Below, one piece after another: positions 56,920 to 64,000 of a stretch of 64,000 nt of DNA. The number at the start of each line of letters is the position of its first letter. The stretch's first letter is position 1. The stretch comes from Pseudomonas sp. CCI4.2 (GTDB lineage Bacteria; Pseudomonadota; Gammaproteobacteria; Pseudomonadales; Pseudomonadaceae). A program made the position numbers and the translations under genes. The stretch is taken from the NCBI RefSeq assembly GCF_034350045.1, contig NZ_CP133781.1:937001-1001000 (forward strand), read 5' to 3'. The notes below the pieces were generated by a model. It made no database searches. It was not told the origin of the DNA and saw nothing but the letters and a program-made list of their open reading frames with translations.

Positions 56920-59316
56920 ATGAAACGCGGCCTAACCGTTCTCGCCCTCCTTCTCGCCGTTGTCATCGTCGTCCTTGCGGGCGCTGGATTTTGGTATGTC
57001 CACAGCAAGCAGCCAGCGCGTCAGGGCCAAGTATCGCTGAAACACCTGCAAGCGCCGGTCACCCTGCGCTACGACGAACGCGGCGTGCCGCATATCAATG
57101 CCGAAAACGAAGCAGACATGTACCGTGCCTTGGGCTATGCGCAGGCTCAGGATCGGTTGTTTCAGATGGAAATGATGCGACGCCTGTCCCGTGGGGAATT
57201 GGCCGAAGTGCTGGGCGTCAAGCTGGTGGGCACCGACAAACTGTTCCGCAGCCTGCGAATTCGCGAACGCGCTGACGCCATTGTTGCGCAACAGGACAAG
57301 CAAGCGCTGTCGTGGCAAGCACTCGAAGCTTACCTTGATGGCATCAACCAGTATCAGGACACCCACGCCAGTCCCATCGAGTTCGATGTGTTGGGCATCA
57401 AGAAACGGCCCTTCACTGCCGCAGACACCTTGAGCGTCGCCGGGTATATGGCCTACAGCTTTGCCGCCGCGTTTCGCACCGAATCGTTGTTGACCTACGT
57501 CCGCGATGAATTAGGACCGGAGTATTTGAGTATTTTTGATTTGGCGTGGCAGCCCAAGGGCGCGTTTGGTCAGCCGCCACTCGTCAAGGCGGACTGGAAA
57601 GGTTTGGACGCCCTGGCGCAGCTCAGCCAACGCGCGCTGGAAGACGCCGGGCTGCCGCAGTTTGAAGGCAGTAATGCTTGGGTAGTTTCCGGCAGCCGAA
57701 CCAAAAGCGGCAAGCCGTTGTTAGCGGGTGATCCGCACATTCGCTTCTCGGTGCCGTCGGTGTGGTACGAGGCGCACCTGTCAGCACCCGGCTTCGAACT
57801 GTACGGACATCATCAGCCGCTGGACCCGTTTGCAGCGCTGGGCCACAACCGCGACTTCGGTTGGAGCCTGACCATGTTCCAGAATGACGACGTTGACCTG
57901 ATCGCCGAACGGGTCAATCCAGGGAACCCCAACCAAGTGTGGTACCACGGTGGCTGGGTCGAGATGACCCACAGCCAGCAGCAGATTCAGATCAAGGGTC
58001 TGCCGGCGATAACCCTGGACCTGCGTCGCTCGCCCCACGGCCCAATCATTAACGATGCGCTGGGTGCGTCGGCGGGCCCGGCGCCGATTGCTATGTGGTG
58101 GTCATTTCTGGAATCCGAAAACCCGATCATCGAAGGTTTCTACGAGGCCAATCGCGCCGACACCTTGAGCAAAATGCGCACGGCGGCGCAGAAGATTCAA
58201 TCGCCAGGGCTGAACATCGTCTGGGCCAACGCCAAGGGCGATATTGGCTGGTGGGCTGCCGCGCAATTGCCTATTCGGCCTGAGGGCGTCAACCCGACGT
58301 TCATTCTCGACGGCGGCACGGCGGAGGCCGACAAAGGTGGGTTTTATCCGTTCAGTGCCAACCCCCAGGAAGAAAATCCTGCACGGGGTTATATCGTGTC
58401 GGCCAATGCGCAACCGGTATCGCCGACCGGCATGGAGATTCCCGGCTATTACAACCTCGCCGACCGTGGCCAGCAGTTGAACAGGCAACTGAATGATTCG
58501 GCGGTGAAGTGGGATCTGGACAACAGTAAAAAGCTGCAACTGGGTACGCAGACGGCGTATGCCGGACGCGTATTGAAACCGCTGATCCCGGTGTTGCGCA
58601 GCGCCGTGACCGACCCGGAAGAACGGGCGCTGGTAGAACGGCTGGTCAGTTGGAAGGGCGACTACTCGCTGGATTCAGTGGGTGCCACGCTGTTCAACGA
58701 GTTCGTCTATGACCTGATCAACGCCACGATGCGAGACGAACTCGGCGATGGTTTTTTCGACTCACTGCTGGCAACGCGGGTGATTGATGCCGCCCTACCT
58801 CGATTGGTGGCCGACGCCGATTCGCCATGGTGGGACAACCGCAATACGCCGGCCAAAGAAACCCGCGCCGACATCGTCAAGCAGGCATGGCACGACAGCG
58901 TTTCGCACCTCAGAGCCGTGTATGGCAACAACGCGTTTGATTGGCAGTGGGGCAAAGCGCACACCTTGACCCACGAACACCCGCTGGGCATGCAAAAACC
59001 GTTGGATAAACTGTTCAACGTCGGCCCGTTCCCGGCGCCAGGGACTCATGAAGTGCCGAACAACCTGTCAGCGCGTATCAGCCAAGCGCCATGGCCGGTG
59101 ACCTACGGGCCATCGACACGTCGTTTGATTGATTTCGCTGATCCTGCACACAGCTTGGGAATCAACCCGGTTGGACAAAGCGGCGTGCTGTTTGACGAAC
59201 ACTACTCGGATCAGGCCAAAACCTATGTCGAAGGGGGGTACGTGCCACAGCATCTTGACGAGGCGGATGTGGCGGCGAGTACCCGCGCGACATTGAGGTT
59301 AGTTCCAGCCAAGTAA
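56920..59316 (+). CDS. Penicillin/N-acyl-homoserine lactone acylase (HacB/QuiP-like)
   Basis: A 798-residue Ntn-hydrolase made as a precursor. An N-terminal hydrophobic segment (about 5-26) exports it; the alpha chain follows, and the beta chain starts at Ser251 (in FEGSNAWVVSGSRTKSG), the nucleophile freed by self-cleavage. HPLGMQKPLDKLFNVGPFP near the end is conserved. In P. aeruginosa the acylase beside spuDEFGH is HacB (PA0305), which degrades long-chain acyl-homoserine lactones; the same neighbours here favour that orthologue. Another amide substrate is possible. Confidence 0.9.
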   Translation: MKRGLTVLALLLAVVIVVLAGAGFWYVHSKQPARQGQVSLKHLQAPVTLRYDERGVPHINAENEADMYRALGYAQAQDRLFQMEMMRRLSRGELAEVLGVKLVGTDKLFRSLRIRERADAIVAQQDKQALSWQALEAYLDGINQYQDTHASPIEFDVLGIKKRPFTAADTLSVAGYMAYSFAAAFRTESLLTYVRDELGPEYLSIFDLAWQPKGAFGQPPLVKADWKGLDALAQLSQRALEDAGLPQFEGSNAWVVSGSRTKSGKPLLAGDPHIRFSVPSVWYEAHLSAPGFELYGHHQPLDPFAALGHNRDFGWSLTMFQNDDVDLIAERVNPGNPNQVWYHGGWVEMTHSQQQIQIKGLPAITLDLRRSPHGPIINDALGASAGPAPIAMWWSFLESENPIIEGFYEANRADTLSKMRTAAQKIQSPGLNIVWANAKGDIGWWAAAQLPIRPEGVNPTFILDGGTAEADKGGFYPFSANPQEENPARGYIVSANAQPVSPTGMEIPGYYNLADRGQQLNRQLNDSAVKWDLDNSKKLQLGTQTAYAGRVLKPLIPVLRSAVTDPEERALVERLVSWKGDYSLDSVGATLFNEFVYDLINATMRDELGDGFFDSLLATRVIDAALPRLVADADSPWWDNRNTPAKETRADIVKQAWHDSVSHLRAVYGNNAFDWQWGKAHTLTHEHPLGMQKPLDKLFNVGPFPAPGTHEVPNNLSARISQAPWPVTYGPSTRRLIDFADPAHSLGINPVGQSGVLFDEHYSDQAKTYVEGGYVPQHLDEADVAASTRATLRLVPAK

Positions 59317-59396
59317 ATTCCCTGCAGGAGCCAACGTGTAGAGCTGCCGAAGGCTGCGAAGCCGGGACGGCTTTGATAGCAAGCAGCCGCAAATCC

Positions 59397-59501
59397 TGTG
59401 GGAGCAGGCTTGCCTGCAAGAGGCCGGGTAATCGCGCCGCTGATGTCGACCTGAAACCTGGGTCGCTTGCATTGACGCTTTCGTTGGCAAGCCACCCACA
59501 G
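59397..59501 (+). repeat. ~105-bp composite repeat (copy 3)
   Basis: TGTGGGAGCAGGCTTGCCTG through ATCGCGCCGCTGATGTCGAC, CTGAAACCTGGGTCGC and TTGGCAAGCCACCCACA. It shares its interior with the copies at 35131 and 54091; a few bases are lost in the right arm. Confidence 0.85.
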
Positions 59502-59592
59502 AGATTTCGGCAGACACAGAATAGTAGGCACTGAACATCTGATCGCAGCCTTGCGCAGCGCCTACAGAACTTTGTGTGTGTCGCCAGAATCC

Positions 59593-59670
59593 GTGGGACC
59601 GAATTTATTCGGGAAGCGGTCTATCTGGTACACCGCATCAAGCCATTCGCGAATGAATTCGCTCCCACAG
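59593..59670. repeat. Mixed REP pair
   Basis: GTGGGACCGAATTTATTCGG on the left and TTCGCGAATGAATTCGCTCC on the right, arms of two REP families combined as at 47751. Confidence 0.75.
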
Positions 59671-59688
59671 TCGCTGGAAACCTCTGAC

Positions 59689-60588
59689 TTACGCCGGTTC
59701 TACGGCCTTTGGCGCGGGTGCGCGGCGTGGGTCGGGTTGTTTCCATGAGTCGGCCGCGGCTTCGTCGATGGCCAATTGGATGGCGCGTTTACGCGAGTCT
59801 TCAGCTCGACGGGTAAAGAACCAGACCATAAACGTCGCAATCGATACCGCCAAAAGGATCAAGCTGGCAATTGCGTTGATTTCCGGTTTAACCCCCAAAC
59901 GCACAGCCGAGAACACTTCCATCGGCAAGGTGGTTGATCCTGGCCCGGAGACGAAACTCGCGAGCACCAAATCATCCAGCGACAGGGCAAACGACATCAT
60001 GGCCCCTGCCGCCAGCGACGGCGCGATCATCGGAATGGTGATCTGAAAAAACACCTTCCATGGCCGCGCACCAAGGTCCATGGCCGCCTCTTCGATGGAC
60101 AGGTCCAGCTCGCGCAAGCGTGCCGACACCACCACTGACACATAAGCCGAACAGAACGTGGTGTGGGCTATCCAGATGGTGACGATGCCGCGCTCCTGCG
60201 GCCAGCCAATCAATTGCGCCATGAACACAAACAACAGCAACAACGACAGACCGGTGATCACTTCCGGCATCACCAATGGCGCGGTCGCCAGCCCACCGAA
60301 CAAAGTGCGGCCTTTGAAATTCGCGATACGGGTCAGCACGAACGCCGCCATTGTGCCCAATGCCACGGCGGCGACAGAGGTGTAGCACGCGATTTCCAAT
60401 GAACGCGCCACCGCGCTCATCAATTGCGTGTTATCCAGCAGACCGACGTACCACTTGATCGACCAACCGCCCCACACCGTCACCAGCTTGGAGGCGTTGA
60501 ACGAGTAAATAACCAGGATGACCATGGGCGCATAAATGAATACCAGGCCCAGCACCAGCATCACGTTTGAGAACCTGAACGCCTTCAT
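59689..60588 (-). CDS. spuH: Polyamine ABC transporter permease SpuH (PotI-like)
   Basis: A 299-residue inner-membrane permease with six hydrophobic segments and the EAA loop (SIEEAAMDLGARPWKVFFQITIP). It pairs with SpuG as the second membrane subunit of the putrescine/spermidine importer. A ~30-residue charged C-terminal tail (RRAEDSRKRAIQLAID...) extends past the last helix. Its ATG overlaps the spuG stop (ATGA). Confidence 0.94.
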   Translation of the reverse strand: MKAFRFSNVMLVLGLVFIYAPMVILVIYSFNASKLVTVWGGWSIKWYVGLLDNTQLMSAVARSLEIACYTSVAAVALGTMAAFVLTRIANFKGRTLFGGLATAPLVMPEVITGLSLLLLFVFMAQLIGWPQERGIVTIWIAHTTFCSAYVSVVVSARLRELDLSIEEAAMDLGARPWKVFFQITIPMIAPSLAAGAMMSFALSLDDLVLASFVSGPGSTTLPMEVFSAVRLGVKPEINAIASLILLAVSIATFMVWFFTRRAEDSRKRAIQLAIDEAAADSWKQPDPRRAPAPKAVEPA

Positions 60589-61505
60589 GCTTTCGCCTCC
60601 AGTTCTTTGGCCTGACTGCGGTTAAACAGAATAATTGGCACGATCAGGATCGCCAGCATGACCACCGCCAACGCCGATGCCACTGGCCAGTCACGGTTGT
60701 TGAAGAATTCTTGCCAGAGGATTCGGCCGATCATCAACGTCTCGGGGCCGCCTAACAGTTCCGGGATCACAAACTCGCCGACCACGGGAATAAAGACCAG
60801 CATGCAACCGGCGATGATTCCGTTTTTCGACAGCGGCACAGTGATCTTCCAGAAGCTGTTAAACGTACTGGAGCCCAAATCCGACGCCGCTTCCAGCAAG
60901 CTTTGATCGTGTTTCACCAGATTGGCAAACAGCGGCAAAATCATGAACGGCAGGTACGAATAGACCACGCCGATGTACACCGCCAAATTGGTATTGAGGA
61001 TTTGCAGCGGCTCATGGATCAGCCCCAGCCACATCAGAAATGAGTTGAGCAGCCCGTTGTTACTGAGAATGCCCATCCACGCATAGACTCGAATCAGGAT
61101 CGCGGTCCAGGTTGGCATCATGATCAGCAGCAGCAAAACGGTCTGGCTTTCCTTTTTCGCCGTCGCGATGCCGTAAGCCATGGGGTAACCGATCAGCAGG
61201 CACAACAGCGTGCTGAAAAACGCCATTTTCAGCGAGCCCAGATAAGCGGCGATGTACAACTCGTCGTCGCCCAGCATCGCGTAATTGCCCAGGTTCAGAA
61301 TCATCGAGAACTTCTGTTCTACGAAGCTGAAAATCTCGGTGTACGGCGGGATCGCGACGTCTGCCTCAGCAAAGCTGATCTTAAGCACGATGATGAACGG
61401 CAGCATGAAAAACAGGAACATCCAGATAAAGGGCACCCCAATGACCATCTGCCGGCCACCGGGAATTATTCGAGTGAGTGCGCGCTGAAATTTCTGATTT
61501 TTCAT
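60585..61505 (-). CDS. spuG: Polyamine ABC transporter permease SpuG (PotH-like)
   Basis: A 306-residue permease of the PotB/PotH type with six hydrophobic segments and the EAA loop (LLEAASDLGSSTFNSFWKITVP). The ATG at 61505 overlaps the stop of spuF, so spuF, spuG and spuH are translated in a chain with four-base overlaps. Confidence 0.94.
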   Translation of the reverse strand: MKNQKFQRALTRIIPGGRQMVIGVPFIWMFLFFMLPFIIVLKISFAEADVAIPPYTEIFSFVEQKFSMILNLGNYAMLGDDELYIAAYLGSLKMAFFSTLLCLLIGYPMAYGIATAKKESQTVLLLLIMMPTWTAILIRVYAWMGILSNNGLLNSFLMWLGLIHEPLQILNTNLAVYIGVVYSYLPFMILPLFANLVKHDQSLLEAASDLGSSTFNSFWKITVPLSKNGIIAGCMLVFIPVVGEFVIPELLGGPETLMIGRILWQEFFNNRDWPVASALAVVMLAILIVPIILFNRSQAKELEAKA

Positions 61506-62644
61506 GAGCGCAGTACCACGCCGCTGTCGTCTTCCCACCAGACGTAAACTTCGTCATCCCAGGTCGGCCGCGCGCCACGACGCTCGGCATTGGCCACGAA
61601 CGACTGAACCAGCTTGCCGCACGGCAGTTGCACGTAGAACACTGAATGCCCGCCCAAGTAAGCGATGTCATGCACCTTGCCCCTGGACCAGTTGTGTTCG
61701 CAGGTCGGCATTTCAGTAGTGACCAGCAGCTTTTCAGGGCGAATTGCGTAGGTGATGCGCTTGTCTTCCACCGAGGTACTGATGCCGTGGCCGACGTAGA
61801 TATTACGTTCCAGTTCTGGGCTTGCGATCAGCGCATGGCCTTCGGCGTCGTCGATGACTTCGCCTTCGAACAGATTGACGTTGCCGATGAATTCACACAC
61901 CAAACGGCTGGTGGGGGTTTCGTAGATGTCGATCGGGCTGCCGATCTGCGCGATCCAGCCCAAGTGCATGATCGCGATGCGCTGGGCCATGGTCATGGCC
62001 TCTTCCTGATCATGGGTCACCATGATGCACGTCACGCCGACGCGCTCGATGATTTCCACCAATTCGAGTTGCATGTGCGAGCGCAGTTTTTTATCCAGTG
62101 CGCCCATCGGTTCATCGAGGAGCAGCAACTTCGGTTTTTTCGCCAACGAGCGCGCCAAGGCCACCCGCTGCCGTTGGCCACCAGACAGCTGATGCGGCTT
62201 GCGCTTGGCGTACTCACTCATCTGCACCAGCTTGAGCATCTCTGCGACACGGGCGTCGATTTCCTGGCTGGAAATTTTGTCCTGTTTCAAACCGAAGGCG
62301 ATGTTCTGCGCCACAGTCATGTGGGGGAACAGCGCGTAGGACTGGAACATCATGTTGATCGGCCGCTCGTACGGCGGCATGTCAGTGATGTCCACGCCGT
62401 CGAGGTAGATTCGGCCTTCGGTTGGTCGTTCGAAACCCGCAAGCATGCGCAGCAACGTGGACTTCCCTGAACCCGATCCGCCGAGCAAGGCGAAAATCTC
62501 GCCCTTGTTGATCTGCAGGGACACGTCGTCCACGGCAATCGTCTCATCGAACTTCTTCGTAACCCGGTCGATTTTGACCAGCACCTGTTTAGGTTGCTGA
62601 TCTCCTTCGAGGGCTTTCTTATAGGCGCCGGAGGCAACTGCCAT
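61502..62644 (-). CDS. spuF: Polyamine ABC transporter ATP-binding protein SpuF (PotA/PotG-like)
   Basis: The 380-residue ATPase of the importer. Walker A is [12 protein letters not shown], the signature LSGGQRQRVALARSLA, Walker B LLLLDEPMGALDKK, and a C-terminal TOBE domain follows from about residue 290. It lies 57 bases after spuE on the same strand. Confidence 0.95.
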   Translation of the reverse strand: MAVASGAYKKALEGDQQPKQVLVKIDRVTKKFDETIAVDDVSLQINKGEIFALLGGSGSGKSTLLRMLAGFERPTEGRIYLDGVDITDMPPYERPINMMFQSYALFPHMTVAQNIAFGLKQDKISSQEIDARVAEMLKLVQMSEYAKRKPHQLSGGQRQRVALARSLAKKPKLLLLDEPMGALDKKLRSHMQLELVEIIERVGVTCIMVTHDQEEAMTMAQRIAIMHLGWIAQIGSPIDIYETPTSRLVCEFIGNVNLFEGEVIDDAEGHALIASPELERNIYVGHGISTSVEDKRITYAIRPEKLLVTTEMPTCEHNWSRGKVHDIAYLGGHSVFYVQLPCGKLVQSFVANAERRGARPTWDDEVYVWWEDDSGVVLRS

Positions 62645-62701
62645 GTGGTGGAACTCCCAACAAAATTTTCAGCCCGACCAACACAGCCGGGCCAGGATTT
62701 T

Positions 62702-63865
<1,164 letters not shown>

Positions 63866-64000
63866 TTATTTACCGGATTTGATAGTGGTCCAGCTGCGGG
63901 TCAGCAAGCGCAGCGTAGGGGCTGGCAAATCGCTGATGGCATACAGTTTTGCCTGGATCTCAGCCGGTGGATAAACGCCTGGGTCGCTCGTGATGTCTTT
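63866..64000 (-). CDS. spuD: Polyamine-binding protein SpuD, C-terminal part (runs off the window)
   Basis: The last 44 codons of a second binding protein: [15 protein letters not shown], then [14 protein letters not shown] and TAA at 63868-63866. The tail closely resembles that of SpuE ([13 protein letters not shown]). In the spuDEFGH order the gene before spuE is spuD, expected to bind putrescine. The start lies beyond 64000. Confidence 0.85.
   Translation of the reverse strand, partial: KDITSDPGVYPPAEIQAKLYAISDLPAPTLRLLTRSWTTIKSGK

Larger units (their letters stand above)
59317..59688. other. REP-rich gap between the acylase and spuH
   Basis: A 372-base gap between convergent genes made almost wholly of repeats: a half REP (GGAGCCAACGTG) near 59328, the composite unit at 59397 and a mixed REP pair at 59593. 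No open frame of note. Confidence 0.8.

Overview
The window is a chromosomal segment of a Pseudomonas species. Support comes from tatABC beside rsmE, periplasmic-glucan genes opgGH, the five-step histidine pathway with hutF and hutG, ptsP-rppH, serA next to a D-2-hydroxyglutarate dehydrogenase, the spuDEFGH polyamine transporter beside an acylase of the HacB/QuiP type, and many REP palindromes of the kind found in the P. fluorescens lineage. The species cannot be fixed from this sequence alone. No rRNA, tRNA, CRISPR array or prophage was seen.

Layout. 1-2034: end of tatA, tatB, tatC, rsmE. 2130-6159: two tandem chemoreceptors of the McpS/McpK (HBM) type. 6300-10749: opgG-opgH on the minus strand. 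11014-12432: dtd and a proline iminopeptidase. 12670-16371: glycogen phosphorylase and fructose-1,6-bisphosphatase. 16374-21177: an accessory island, described below. 21481-22323: two small lipoproteins. 22456-35116: the hut locus (hutF, divergent hutCD, an Lrp-type regulator, hutU, an NCS1-type permease, ABC genes hutW-hutV, hutH, hutI, hutG). 35339-38100: cadA-like metal ATPase and divergent cadR. 38220-47739: housekeeping genes thyA, lgt, an NRDE protein, ptsP, rppH, a HAD phosphatase, a DUF2269 protein, ilvA, rpiA. 47828-51306: a FAH-family protein, D-2-hydroxyglutarate dehydrogenase and divergent serA. 51397-56805: acetyltransferase, DUF4399, 2OG-Fe(II) oxygenase, DUF2059, alpha/beta hydrolase, a thioredoxin-like protein and a secreted ParB-like protein. 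56920-64000: the acylase, and spuH, spuG, spuF, spuE and the end of spuD on the minus strand.

The accessory island begins just after a DUF924 gene cut down to its first ~45 codons behind fbp. On the minus strand it carries a DUF2515-like protein, then two tandem paralogues of a membrane-anchored, probably periplasmic protein, all joined by ATGA overlaps, and then a type VI secretion hcp gene joined by ATGA to an unrecognised 159-residue protein. Decay is heavy. hcp has a one-base frameshift. The second paralogue has a frameshift in a C7 tract and is split by an IS5-group insertion sequence with a clean TTAA duplication. The transposase itself has an amber codon. The order (candidate effector, two candidate immunity genes, hcp) suggests a T6SS-linked effector-immunity cassette, which is an inference.

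The hut locus encodes every enzyme from histidine to glutamate. Control is visible: a -24/-12 sigma-54 promoter lies upstream of hutU with a HutC palindrome directly after it, and another HutC box lies between hutF and hutC. The ABC transporter lacks its binding-protein gene. Short inverted-repeat (REP/REPIN) elements fill most intergenic gaps, including a ~105-110 bp composite unit present three times.
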